The notes below the pieces were generated by a model. The model worked only from the letters and a program-made list of their open reading frames with translations. It was not told the DNA's origin and ran no database searches. From JAFGLY01 sp041309225 (lineage in GTDB: Bacteria > Myxococcota_A > UBA796 > JAFGLY01), in the NCBI GenBank assembly GCA_041309225.1, contig JBFYZZ010000152.1, forward strand, positions 14,293 through 78,292: a DNA stretch of 64,000 nt. The letters run 5' to 3'. Every line of letters begins with the position of its first letter. Position 1 is the first letter of the stretch. Shown piece by piece: positions 41,101-48,686 of this stretch. The translations under genes were made by a program, and so were the position numbers.

Positions 41101-41237
41101 TCCCCATCGACGAGGCCACCGGCCGCGTGGCCACGGGCGGGCGTCCCTACCCCATGCTGCCCGGCACGGCACCCTCGGAGCTGGGCGGGGAGGTGGGGCA
41201 GAAGACCGCCGAGGACCTCCTCAACACCGACTTCTGA
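38151..41237 (+). CDS. Class A penicillin-binding protein with zinc ribbon and Cys-rich insert
   Basis: 1028-residue bifunctional peptidoglycan synthase, much longer than usual PBP1A (about 800-850). Order: a cytoplasmic zinc ribbon (Cys7, Cys10, Cys29, Cys31), a Pro-rich linker (about 45-115), one membrane helix (about 124-145), glycosyltransferase domain (Glu202 in ASEDASFW, then GASTITQQ), an OB-like region, and the transpeptidase with Ser628-x2-Lys631 (GSTFKP), Ser687-x-Asn689 and KTG (912-914). Between SxN and KTG a block of about 100 residues (721-820) holds three CxxC units (WCEAC, WCRSC, VCRVC) plus other Cys. All catalytic residues are intact. ATG chosen for the zinc ribbon; its ribosome site is weak. 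A lipoprotein gene follows after 11 bp. Confidence 0.93.
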   Translation: MALKITCPACGIAYTLRDPLPAPGTVLHCRCGQAMAVRYPPGVLRPPVQDEEPTRPTEPATAPTSARERPVVAPPPRPSPPPPPPPRSAARPPPSPMPPRPAARPPPTPVPERRRSGRRALRALLAIPVLVALGILAIVTVFWWLGRDLPTLGTLATYRPPTVTVVYDVEGRLLGEIYEKRRYVVPLEQIPGHVQDAFVASEDASFWTHGGVDPMGIVRAVGRNALRFKKAQGASTITQQVARNFLLSSEKRYSRKIREIILARRIEQAFSKERILYLYLNQIYLGSGAYGVEAAARTYFDKHVQDLTLAEAAILAGLPQRPSDYSPMRDWQAARTRQEYVLDQMLDKGFIDRATRQAALDAVVPISRRRNEFLVQAPWFTEHVRRYLVETYGFDKVYNDGLEVRSTCDLDLQKVAQESVVRRVLEADNLVGWRGPLEHLESEEAIRARLDAEERALCEAWSERNLRVAARDGGLGGHDPVPERSVLEVGERYTAVVLEARQKHLVVGIGAHRGLVPRSWTAWSYKPDASRIAKYREQDDLTRAFSRGDVVEVTVEALSSGSVKELAGYGEAGPGPFVAARIYQAPALEGAFLLWRLSDGGVLSMVGGYDFEKTEFNRAVQARRQVGSTFKPIVYAAAIGTREVSSATVIQDAPLVFNTLNDKLWKPSNYGEEYLGNITLRRALQLSRNVCTVRVLDRTGLEPVFQLAGPRLRIGYDRPTCSRTHIREDAECGGTRTPSPVKGMSWCEACDPTSCPRVERTDRITCLDEPAVEGGRTWCRSCDVNLRVCPWIRLEEMPAGDPCTDARQDAEGRTVCRVCDLSVGLGSSSLTMVELTRAYTAFATGGQLVEPHWIDQVVDRDGTVIEAWTAPTAWPEALEPGVASVVHWMLREVATGGTAAATNRLGFEVAGKTGTTNDFFDAWFVGYNPEIIGCSWVGFDQPKSMGLSFTGGHTALPIWMDVLKAAVPKAGAPRFGPLTGVVTVPIDEATGRVATGGRPYPMLPGTAPSELGGEVGQKTAEDLLNTDF

Positions 41238-41248
41238 AAGGATCGCCC

Positions 41249-42151
41249 ATGTCCCTCGCCCCGCTCGCCCTCGCCCTCGCGCTCGGAGCCTGCTCCCAGG
41301 AAGCGCCTCCACCCGCGCCCCCGCCCGAAGCCCCCGCGATCGCAGAGCCCGTGTGGAAGGCCGTAGTGGTCTTCGACCCGGATGGAGATCCCACCTTCCG
41401 CGCCCACACCCAGGACATCGTGCGCGCCGGCACCAGGCTCGGGGTGTACGTCACCCTCTTCGCCGGGCCCGACGGCGCTCGGGTGCCGATCCTCGGGGAT
41501 CCGCAGGCGGACGGTACGCTCGAGGTCATCCACATGCTCGACCTGTCCACCATCACCACCGCACGGGCCGGCTGGCTCCTGGCCGAGAACGGGAAGACGC
41601 CGCTCTTCCAGGATCCCGGCACCCGCTCCGAGTTCGCGGCGGCGGCCAGCCGCTACTTCGGCCAGGACTTCGTCCGGGCCATGCCCTGGCGTGTGGTCAT
41701 CGGCATCGATCGCACCCCGGAGGCGGACTTCGAGCTCCACCTGGACAAGATCGGCAAGGTCGTGGAGGACGCCGAGGTCCACGTCGTCCCGTGGCGCAAG
41801 AACGATCCCACGCCCGTGCGGTTCCCGGCGGAGGCCGAGGACGCCCACACCCTCGACCCCACCACCATGACCCAGGCCCAGACCGGCTGGATCTTCGCCG
41901 AGGAAGGGCGGACCCCCCTGTACCAGCCCCCCGCCAGGATCGACGAGGTGCTCAAGGCCGCCGTCCGGTACTTCCGGCTCGGCAAGGGGGCCGGGCTCGG
42001 GCTCGCGCTGCGCCCGGAGGGCCTGGGCGGTACACCCCGGCTGGTCCGGGGCGCTCGGGGCGGTCGCGCCGGCATCCGGGGCCTTCGACAGGGGGGGGCT
42101 GGGCGCCGGGAAGCCGCGCCGCCCGCGGGCGGCGAGGAGGCGGAGCCCTGA
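41249..42151 (+). CDS. Lipoprotein with duplicated unknown domain
   Basis: 300 residues. The signal ends in LGAC (lipobox, Cys15). Two repeats of about 100 residues follow (36-137 and 147-243); each ends in a pattern H-x-LD-x2-T-x-T-x-A-x2-GW-x2-AE-x-G-x-TPL-x-Q and then AA-x-RYF. The last 55 residues are Gly/Arg-rich and lie around a G8 run near 42090, so a sequencing frameshift at the 3' end is possible. AAAGGA precedes the ATG. It lies 11 bp after the PBP gene and is probably co-transcribed, suggesting a partner of the synthase, as LpoA-type lipoproteins are elsewhere; it is not an LpoA homologue by sequence. Confidence 0.75.
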   Translation: MSLAPLALALALGACSQEAPPPAPPPEAPAIAEPVWKAVVVFDPDGDPTFRAHTQDIVRAGTRLGVYVTLFAGPDGARVPILGDPQADGTLEVIHMLDLSTITTARAGWLLAENGKTPLFQDPGTRSEFAAAASRYFGQDFVRAMPWRVVIGIDRTPEADFELHLDKIGKVVEDAEVHVVPWRKNDPTPVRFPAEAEDAHTLDPTTMTQAQTGWIFAEEGRTPLYQPPARIDEVLKAAVRYFRLGKGAGLGLALRPEGLGGTPRLVRGARGGRAGIRGLRQGGAGRREAAPPAGGEEAEP

Positions 42152-42162
42152 CACGACCGGTT

Positions 42163-42178
42163 CCGCCGCTCGCGGCGG
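42163..42178. terminator. Short hairpin between convergent genes
   Basis: CCGCCG-CTCG-CGGCGG, 6-bp stem, 11 bp after the lipoprotein stop and 18 bp from the stop of the convergent membrane-protein gene. Confidence 0.4.
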
Positions 42179-42196
42179 GCCCGCTCGGGTGCCGGC

Positions 42197-42523
42197 TTAA
42201 AACCCGAGGAACCAGGCGGCGGCGAACCCTGCGAGGACGCCCGCCAGCGCCACCGCCGTACGGGCGGGGGGCGGCAGCACCTGGGGGTCCCCCCGCTCCC
42301 GGCGCAGGCGGCGGCCCAGGGTCCAGGCCGCGAAGCCGGGGAGGCAGAGGACCAGCAGGAGCGTGCCCGCCACGACGAGCCCCGGACCCACGGGCCCGCC
42401 CCGGAGCGCGGAGGCGGCGTCCAGCGCGAGGAAGCCCGTCACGAGGCCGATCCCCGCGCCGAGGCCGCCAAGGGCCAGGATCTCCAGCAGCGAGGCGGTG
42501 TGGGAGAGGCCGGGTGGGAGCAC
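42197..42523 (-). CDS. Hypothetical small membrane protein
   Basis: 108 residues with three predicted membrane helices (ILALGGLGAGIGLVTGFLAL, GPGLVVAGTLLLVLCLPGFAA, TAVALAGVLAGFAAAWFLGF) and an Arg-rich loop. The GTG at 42523 has GGAGG 9 bp upstream; frames further up overlap the divergent promoter region. No family recognised. Confidence 0.55.
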   Translation of the reverse strand: MLPPGLSHTASLLEILALGGLGAGIGLVTGFLALDAASALRGGPVGPGLVVAGTLLLVLCLPGFAAWTLGRRLRRERGDPQVLPPPARTAVALAGVLAGFAAAWFLGF

Positions 42524-42589
42524 GAATCGGGACCTCCACGGGCCAGGGTAGCACGGAGGGTGGGTCTGGCGGCGAGCGGGCCGGAGCCG

Positions 42590-42595
42590 TATACT
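42590..42595 (+). promoter_or_regulatory. -10 element TATACT upstream of the barrel gene
   Basis: TATACT with the same following CG as the strong promoter at 28867. No good -35 is seen at 16-18 bp, so the call is weak. Confidence 0.3.
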
Positions 42596-42638
42596 CGCCG
42601 GGTATCCGGCACAGTTCGCCCCGAGGAAAGGAGACCGC

Positions 42639-43268
42639 ATGATCCCGCTCGTCCTGATCGCGCTGTTCGCCTCGTCCGACGCCCGAGCCGCCACCGGCAT
42701 GTGGGGGGTCGGGCCCCGGATCGGGAGCTTCGTGATTCCCGGTCGGTTCCCAGGGGCGTGGCCCGGCAGGGTGGCGGACGACGATGCCCTCGAGAAGGTC
42801 GGCGGAGACGTGATCCTGGGTGCCGAGGGCGACTACTGGGCCAACCCCACCAACCGCTTCGGCGCGCTGGCCGGGCTCGACCTGGGGGCCGACTACTTGA
42901 ACGCCCACCTCCTGCTCAAGTACGACCGCATCGTTCCGTTCGAGGACCTCGACGGGTTCGTCGGCGGCGGCGCAGGCGTGTCCACGCACCGCTGGTCCAG
43001 CGACACCGAGGCCTCCCTGAAGGTTCCGGCCTACCCGCTGCGCGGCGAGGCGGGCGTGCTGCTGCGCAGAGGGTCGACGGCCTGGCAGGTCCTGATCCAC
43101 GCCCAGTACGACATCCCGGGCGCGTCCACCTACGTCGACGCCGAGGGCGAGGAGGAGGACGTGGGCTGGGGCCTCTACCTCCAGATGGGAGCGGAGCTGT
43201 CCGTGCTGTTCGGCGACTTCACGCCACCCCGGCGGCGGGACGACGACACCCGGCGGCGCCGCGACTGA
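42639..43268 (+). CDS. Hypothetical outer-membrane beta-barrel protein
   Basis: 209 residues with a signal peptide (IPLVLIALFASSDARA). The mature part alternates amphipathic strands (FGALAGLDLGADYLNAHLLLKYDRIVPF is one such stretch in two pieces) and ends in an Arg/Asp-rich tail after FGDFTPP, so the barrel does not end on a terminal aromatic. AAAGGAG lies 6 bp before the ATG. It is followed by another barrel gene 67 bp downstream; both are probably surface proteins. Confidence 0.65.
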   Translation: MIPLVLIALFASSDARAATGMWGVGPRIGSFVIPGRFPGAWPGRVADDDALEKVGGDVILGAEGDYWANPTNRFGALAGLDLGADYLNAHLLLKYDRIVPFEDLDGFVGGGAGVSTHRWSSDTEASLKVPAYPLRGEAGVLLRRGSTAWQVLIHAQYDIPGASTYVDAEGEEEDVGWGLYLQMGAELSVLFGDFTPPRRRDDDTRRRRD

Positions 43269-43335
43269 CCACGCTCCGGCGCTGGGCCGTTGACTGGGAT
43301 AGTTCCCGCTTCCACCCGTCCCTCCGGAGGTCCCC

Positions 43336-44100
43336 ATGATCCTCGCTGCCTTCGCGATCCTGGCGCCCGTTGCCCTCGCCGCCCCCGCCACCCTGTCCTA
43401 CGGAGCCGAGGCCGACGGCGTGAGCCGCTACGTCTTCCGCGGGCTCGCGTTCTCCAACGGGTCTGCGCTGCAGCCGTCGGCCTGGGCGGGCCTCGGCGGA
43501 GGCACCCTCGCGGTGTGGACCCACCTGCCGGTCACTTCGAGGGACGGCGGGTTCGGCCTGGGCGAGGTGGACCCCTCGCTCGACTGGGCGTTCGAGTTCG
43601 GCGATCTCGGCGTGGACGTGGGCGCGGTCGGGTACCTCGTGAACGACTCCACCTGGTCCTGGACCGCGGAGGGCCTGCTCAACCTGTCCTATGACGTCGG
43701 GTGGGCGTCGGTCTTCCTCGAGCAGGCCCTGGACATGAAGGACGCTCCCGGTGCCTGGTACGCGGAGCTGGGCGTGTCCTCGGAGCACGAGGTGGGTGCC
43801 CTCACCCTGGCTCCGCGGCTGGCGATCGCCTTCGCGGACGCGGCCTACAACGACTACTACGTCGAGATCGACATCGAGATCCCCGAGGTGGACTGGTCGC
43901 CCGTGAGCCTCGAGCGCGGGGTCGCCGCCCTGGAGGCCTCCTGGTACCCGGAGTTCGCATCCGGCGGCTACCTGCGCCTCCACGGCGAGGCCAGCATGCT
44001 CCTCGACGGCGTGGTGCGCGACCACGTGGCCGATCCCTTCCTGGTGTGGGGCGGTCTCGCCCTCGGCTGGGAGGGGGGCGGGGGCGACGAGGAGGAGTAG
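43336..44100 (+). CDS. TorF-type putative outer-membrane channel protein
   Basis: 254 residues: signal peptide (ILAAFAILAPVALAAPA), then SRYVFRGLAFSNGSALQPSA, the opening strand-turn seen in the TIGR02001/Gcw_chp family of putative porins, followed by many amphipathic strands. The C-terminus is WEGGGGDEEE, acidic. Strong GGAGG 5-6 bp before the ATG. The family call is moderate; an outer-membrane location is well supported. Confidence 0.65.
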   Translation: MILAAFAILAPVALAAPATLSYGAEADGVSRYVFRGLAFSNGSALQPSAWAGLGGGTLAVWTHLPVTSRDGGFGLGEVDPSLDWAFEFGDLGVDVGAVGYLVNDSTWSWTAEGLLNLSYDVGWASVFLEQALDMKDAPGAWYAELGVSSEHEVGALTLAPRLAIAFADAAYNDYYVEIDIEIPEVDWSPVSLERGVAALEASWYPEFASGGYLRLHGEASMLLDGVVRDHVADPFLVWGGLALGWEGGGGDEEE

Positions 44101-44121
44101 CGGGCGCGGCCCGCCGGCCGA

Positions 44122-44649
44122 TCACTCCCGTTCCCAGGCCTCCGTCGCCTGGACGGCGACCACGTCGCCGAACCAGACGCGGTGGTGGTCGCCCTGGTAC
44201 AGCCCGTGGATCCGGGGATCGAGGAACCGCGCAGGATCGAGGTCGTGCCAGTAGGTGGTGCGGCACTCGAGCACGAGCTCGGCCTCGGCGAAGGTGGGCG
44301 AGGCCACCTCGGTCGAGGCCATGGGCGTGAGGCCCGTGGCGGCGATCTTGTCCACGTCGCGGCCGGAGACGGTGCCGCACAGCTCGAGCGCCTCCCGGTA
44401 CGTCTCGGGGAGGAGCGAGAGCGTGAAGTCCCGGCTGCCGGCCATGAACCCGAATGTGTGGCGCGTGGGCCGCACGACCACGAGGGCGAACGGCCGGTTC
44501 CACATCATCCCGAGCGCACCCCACGCCACGGTCATGGTGTTGAAGCCGCCGGGACCGAGCACGCCGGCCGTGAGCAGGAACCAGCGGTCGTCCCAGGCCT
44601 GGAAGATCGGGAGGTGGAGCGTCTCGGGCCGGAGGAGGCGGCGGTCCAC
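44122..44649 (-). CDS. Flavin reductase-like protein
   Basis: 175 residues of the FMN-binding split-barrel (flavin reductase like) family: FQAWDDRWFLLTAGVLGPGGFNTMTVAWGALG, with the FMN-contacting N-T-M-T-V-A-W strand, then NRPFALVVVRPTRHT and an SLLPETYREALELCG helix. The start is GTG 44649, two bases after the aminopeptidase stop; a TTG that overlaps that stop is also in frame. Close packing with the M18 gene suggests one transcript. Electron donor and acceptor are unknown. Confidence 0.8.
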   Translation of the reverse strand: MDRRLLRPETLHLPIFQAWDDRWFLLTAGVLGPGGFNTMTVAWGALGMMWNRPFALVVVRPTRHTFGFMAGSRDFTLSLLPETYREALELCGTVSGRDVDKIAATGLTPMASTEVASPTFAEAELVLECRTTYWHDLDPARFLDPRIHGLYQGDHHRVWFGDVVAVQATEAWERE

Positions 44650-44651
44650 GG

Positions 44652-45983
44652 TCAACCCCGGTACCAGGCGGCGAGGGCCCGGGTCATGAACCACGGATCG
44701 TACGCCCCGGCGGTCTCGCGGGCGCTGTGCATGGCGTACTGGGCGCTGCCGACGTCCACCACGGGGATGCCGAGCTGGGCGGAGACCATGCTCCCGATGG
44801 TGGACCCGGACTTCGCGTCGGCCCGGTTCACGAACCGCTGGCACGGAACCTGGGCCGCCCCGCAGGCCAGGAGGAACGCGGCGGCGGAGACCGCGTCGGT
44901 GGCGTAGGCCCGGCCCGCGTGCGCCTTGAGCACCGGCCCGCCGTTGAGCACGGGAGCGTGGTCGGGGTCCATCTTGGAGGGGAAGCCGGGGTGGACGGCG
45001 TGGGCGTTGTCGGCCGAGACCAGGATCGAGCGGGCCAGTGCGGCGAGGTACCCGTCACGGCCGTCGCCCCGGGCCAGCGCGATCCGCTCCAGCAGGGACG
45101 GCAGGAAGGTGGAGTGCGCTCCCTGGGTCGTCTGGCTCCCGACCTCCTCGCTGTCGTAGAACACCGCCACGCGGGTGGCGGCCGCGGGCTCGCCATCCAC
45201 CTCCGCGAGGGCGCGCAGGATCGCGTGACACATCGCGAGGTCGTCGAGGCGACCCGAGCGGATCCACTCGCCGGCCGCTCCGGCCCGGGAGGCGGGCTGG
45301 GCGTCGAAGAGGCGGAGGTCGAACCCGAGGATCGCCTCTTCAACCACGCCCAGGTCGGACGCGAGCAGGTGGCGGATCGCGCCCTTCTCGGGCAGCCCGC
45401 CGTCGACCGAGCCGACCAGCGGAGCCAGCTCGGTCTGGGGGTTCACCTTGAGCCCGTCGTCGTTGACCTGCCGGTTCTGGTGGATGGCCAGGTTGGGGAG
45501 GCAGACGAGCGGGGCCTCGGAGCGCCAGAGGTGGGACTCGGGCCGGCCGTCCGGACCCTGCAGCACGACCCGACCGCAGAGCCCGAGGTCGCGGTCGAGC
45601 CAGGAGGCCAGGACCGGGCCGCCGTAGACCTCGATGCCCAGCACCACGCTGCCGTGGTCCACGCGCTCGGGCAGCGGCTTGAGCACGAGGCCCGGGGAGT
45701 CGGTGTGGGCGGCCGCCATGCGGAAGCCCGCCTCGGAGGGGGATGCCGTGCCCACCACGAAGGCGGCGAGCGCGGTGCCGCCCCGCTCGACGAGGTATCG
45801 GCCGCCGGGCTCGAGGGACCAGCGGTCGGCCTCGGAGAGGGGGGCGTACCCGGCCTCCCGGAGGCGGGCGCCCAGGGCGGCGACGGCGTGAAAGGCCGAG
45901 GGGCTGGCGTCGAGGAAGGCGAGGAGGTCGTCGGCCACGAGGTGGGCCGCAGCGCGATCCTCGGGCATGGCGGGAATGGGCAT
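44652..45983 (-). CDS. apeB: M18 family aminopeptidase (aspartyl aminopeptidase type)
   Basis: 443 residues, dodecameric di-zinc aminopeptidase family. Metal and catalytic segments are intact: AAAHTDSPG near residue 90, YDSEEVGSQTTQGA near 293 (most relatives have DHEEVGS), VSADNAHAVHPGFP near 338, and the C-terminal MHSARE His ligand near 423. It releases N-terminal acidic or neutral residues from peptides in the cytoplasm. ATG 45983 has GGGAG 6 bp upstream. Probable operon with the flavin reductase-like gene. Confidence 0.93.
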   Translation of the reverse strand: MPIPAMPEDRAAAHLVADDLLAFLDASPSAFHAVAALGARLREAGYAPLSEADRWSLEPGGRYLVERGGTALAAFVVGTASPSEAGFRMAAAHTDSPGLVLKPLPERVDHGSVVLGIEVYGGPVLASWLDRDLGLCGRVVLQGPDGRPESHLWRSEAPLVCLPNLAIHQNRQVNDDGLKVNPQTELAPLVGSVDGGLPEKGAIRHLLASDLGVVEEAILGFDLRLFDAQPASRAGAAGEWIRSGRLDDLAMCHAILRALAEVDGEPAAATRVAVFYDSEEVGSQTTQGAHSTFLPSLLERIALARGDGRDGYLAALARSILVSADNAHAVHPGFPSKMDPDHAPVLNGGPVLKAHAGRAYATDAVSAAAFLLACGAAQVPCQRFVNRADAKSGSTIGSMVSAQLGIPVVDVGSAQYAMHSARETAGAYDPWFMTRALAAWYRG

Positions 45984-46012
45984 GGTCGGCTCCCGGGGGT
46001 GGTTCGGCCAGC

Positions 46013-47725
46013 CTACTCCGCGGGGCAGGTCGTGGCGATCCGGGGGTTCGCCGGATCGAGGATCGCGCTCGACAGGCACGCGGGGGCGGCCTTCACCCAG
46101 GCCTCGATCGCGTCGCGCACGAGCGGGCCCTCCCCGAGCACCCGGGTGCCGGTGAAGGCCGGTCCGAGGTGGTCGCCACCGTCGTGGAGAAAGTCGGCCA
46201 CCACCACGCGGTAGGTCCGAACCGGATCGAGGGGCTCTCCGCCGACCCGCACGTCGCACAGCCGGTCACGCTCCCAGTCCTCCACCTCGCCGTCCCCATC
46301 GAGGTCGCTCCCGCCGGTCCGCGAGGGATCGAAGGCGTAGCTCGCGCCGGAGACCTGGAGCAGCCCGTCCTTGCCCGACGACCCGATGCGCAGCATCATC
46401 CGGACCTGCGCGCCGGTCATCTCCACCGCGAGGAGCCGGTTGTCGAAGGGCATGAGGGAGAAGACGTGCTCCCGGCGGATGGGCCCCGCGGGCAGGTCGG
46501 CCCGGAGGCCACCGGCGTTCGCCACCGCGAGGTCGGCGTCGGTGAAGGCGGCCCTCAGGGCGTCGGCCACGAGGTCCCCGACGGTGGATTCGGCCCGCTT
46601 GTCGCGCAGGAGCTTCGTGTCGGCGCAGCCCAGCGCTTCGCACAGGGAGCCCGCCTCCCCCGCCACGCGCTCGAGCAGGGCCAGCGCCGCCGGATCGGGG
46701 GCCACCGGACGCCCCCCGAGGTCGCGCGCCTCCCCGGGGAAGGTCCCGCCCCCGCAGCCCGGCTCGACCCGATCGTGGATCAGGGGCCACGGAGGGTGGA
46801 GGACGGAGCCGTCCGGCATCGGCCCGTCGGGACCGACCAGGAGGTCGAGGCGGCCGAGCATCCGCCCGCTCACGCGGTTCTCGAGGACGAAGACGTCCCC
46901 CACGCGGTTGGCGATGAGCGCGTGGGAGTGCCCGGCGATCACCACGTCCACGGAGCCCGGCGGAAGGGTCGCGAGGAACGCGCCCAGCTCGCCGTCGAGC
47001 GCGCAGGTCGGCGCGGGCTCGGCCCAGCCCGGGGGCTCGGGCGCGCACTCGCCGTCGAGGTGGGCGAGCACGACCACCACGTCCGCGCCGGCGCCCCGCA
47101 TCGCCGGGAGGACGTCCTGGACGGCGCTGGCGGGATCGAGGAAGTACAGGTCCGCCACGTTCCGGGGGGCCGTGGACTGGGGCGTCTCCAGGGTGGTCAC
47201 CCCGACCACGCCGATCTGCACGCCCTTGCGCTCGATGAGGGTCCACGGCAGGATGCCGCTCTCGTCCCAGGTGCCGGTACCGGTCACCACGTTCGCCGAC
47301 AGCCAGGGGAACTCCGACGCAGCCACGCCCGTATACAGGGCGTCGCGCGTGGGGTGCCCCCCGGCGGTGCCGCCGTAGTCGAAGTCGTGGTTCCCGACGG
47401 TGGTGGCATCGACCCGCAGCAGGTTGAGGGCCTCGATGGCGGCCCGGCCGCGGGTCCGGTTGACCTCCCAGGAGCCCTGGAACGCATCGCCCGCGTGGAG
47501 GAGGACGAGGTCGGGATCCTCCTGGCGGAGGGCGGCGAGCGCCCCCGCGATCCAGGGCAGCCCACCCTCGGCCCGGGTGCGGTCGGCGGCGGAAGGGATC
47601 TCGTGGAGCGCTCCGTGGAAGTCGTTCATCGCCACGAGTGTGAGGGTGACGGGCCGGTCCGAGAGGGGGGATTCCGGGGGGGGACAGGCCGCGAGGATCG
47701 CCAGGGCGGGGAGGAGCGTGCGCAC
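46013..47725 (-). CDS. Lipoprotein 5'-nucleotidase / metallophosphatase
   Basis: 570 residues. The signal ends in LAAC, so the enzyme is lipid-anchored. The metallophosphatase domain has NDFHG near 35, GDAFQGS near 80, GNHDFD near 114 and GHSHA near 260. The 5'-nucleotidase C-terminal domain has NAGGLRADLP and the PFDNRLLAVEMTG strand. Family enzymes split nucleotides to nucleosides outside the cytoplasm for salvage. The GTG at 47725 is chosen for GAGG at 6 bp and lipobox distance. It ends 29 bp before the aminopeptidase gene. Confidence 0.92.
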   Translation of the reverse strand: MRTLLPALAILAACPPPESPLSDRPVTLTLVAMNDFHGALHEIPSAADRTRAEGGLPWIAGALAALRQEDPDLVLLHAGDAFQGSWEVNRTRGRAAIEALNLLRVDATTVGNHDFDYGGTAGGHPTRDALYTGVAASEFPWLSANVVTGTGTWDESGILPWTLIERKGVQIGVVGVTTLETPQSTAPRNVADLYFLDPASAVQDVLPAMRGAGADVVVVLAHLDGECAPEPPGWAEPAPTCALDGELGAFLATLPPGSVDVVIAGHSHALIANRVGDVFVLENRVSGRMLGRLDLLVGPDGPMPDGSVLHPPWPLIHDRVEPGCGGGTFPGEARDLGGRPVAPDPAALALLERVAGEAGSLCEALGCADTKLLRDKRAESTVGDLVADALRAAFTDADLAVANAGGLRADLPAGPIRREHVFSLMPFDNRLLAVEMTGAQVRMMLRIGSSGKDGLLQVSGASYAFDPSRTGGSDLDGDGEVEDWERDRLCDVRVGGEPLDPVRTYRVVVADFLHDGGDHLGPAFTGTRVLGEGPLVRDAIEAWVKAAPACLSSAILDPANPRIATTCPAE

Positions 47726-47834
47726 GATCACCTCGGAGGGACCTCGGTATCCGTCCCGCATCCCGCGGACGAGCGCGCCGATCTCCCCGTTGCGGTCGGC
47801 CGGGTCGACCGCGCGGTGCGGACCTGGGGGTGCG

Positions 47835-48080
47835 CTACTTCAGGGCCGCGGTGTAGACCTGGGCCTTGGCGGGATCGGCGGCGATGTCGAACAGGAGGGC
47901 CTCGAACGCGGGCCGATCCAGGCCGTGGTCGGCGAGGATCGCGTCTGACCGGGCCGGATCGGCCTTCACGAGGGAGGCGATGGCCGCCACTTCCTGGACC
48001 TGGTCGGCGGTGGGGGGGACCGGCTTGCCGCCGCAGGCGGCGAGCAGGAGCGCAGCCACGAGGATGCGTGCGGTGGTCAT
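47835..48080 (-). CDS. Hypothetical small lipoprotein
   Basis: 81 residues with lipobox LAAC (Cys16). The mature part is helical (VAAIASLVKADPARSDAILADHGLDRPAFEALLFDIA) with one DPAR/DPAK repeat. It starts one base after the stop of the upstream repeat-protein gene, so both are co-transcribed. No family recognised. Confidence 0.7.
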   Translation of the reverse strand: MTTARILVAALLLAACGGKPVPPTADQVQEVAAIASLVKADPARSDAILADHGLDRPAFEALLFDIAADPAKAQVYTAALK

Positions 48081-48081
48081 C

Positions 48082-48597
48082 TCACTTTCCTCCCTGGCCC
48101 TTTCCGCCGGTCTTCATGGTGCCCTTGGTCTCCACGGCCTTGCCCTTGGTCTCCACGGCCTTGCCCCTGGCCTCCTCGGCCTTGCCCCTGGCCTCCTCGG
48201 CCTTGCCGGGCTCGTCCGTTGGTGCGTCGCCCTCGGCGGCCTTCTGGGCTTCGCGTTCGGCCTTGCGGGCCTGGTGCTCGGCGTGGATCGCCGCGGCCAG
48301 GTCCTGGCCGCGCAGGCCGGCCTCGATGCGTTCGCGTACGAACGCCCCGAGGTTGTCGGTCCGGCCTTCCTGCCGGCCGGCGTCGCGGGCGGCCTCGAGG
48401 GCCTCCGTAGTGCCGCCTGCACCCATGCCGGACTTGCGACCGGCGTCGAGCACAACGTCGACGTCTTCCTCCGGCACGCCGTCGCGCCGCATCTCATGGG
48501 CGACGACGGGCAGCTGGATGGCACGTTTCAACGCCTCGTCGGACACGGGATCCGCGTGTACGGCGAGGGCGAGGAGGAGGAGAGGAGCGAACGACAT
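48082..48597 (-). CDS. Exported protein with heptad repeats
   Basis: 171 residues: signal peptide (FAPLLLLALAVHA), a folded-looking middle with two related VLDAGR/ARDAGR turns, then a charged helix and a repetitive tail. The tail has four 7-residue units, two KAEEARG and two KAVETKG, and ends in a Gly/Lys stretch. GGAGGT precedes the ATG by 4-5 bp. First gene of a two-gene operon with the small lipoprotein. A structural or binding tail in the envelope is inferred. Confidence 0.65.
   Translation of the reverse strand: MSFAPLLLLALAVHADPVSDEALKRAIQLPVVAHEMRRDGVPEEDVDVVLDAGRKSGMGAGGTTEALEAARDAGRQEGRTDNLGAFVRERIEAGLRGQDLAAAIHAEHQARKAEREAQKAAEGDAPTDEPGKAEEARGKAEEARGKAVETKGKAVETKGTMKTGGKGQGGK
48122..48207. 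repeat. 21-bp tandem repeat coding for the KxxExxG units
   Basis: Four in-frame 21-bp units, in two near-identical pairs: TTGCCCTTGGTCTCCACGG-CC twice and TTGCCCCTGGCCTCCTCGG-CC twice. The pairing shows stepwise duplication, and copy number may vary between strains. Confidence 0.75.
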
Positions 48598-48686
48598 GGG
48601 ACCTCCACACCGTGACGCCCCTGCGGTACCGGACATCGGCACCCCGGGACGTGAGGGAGAAGATAGCACGCGTCGCCGCCGGGGGG

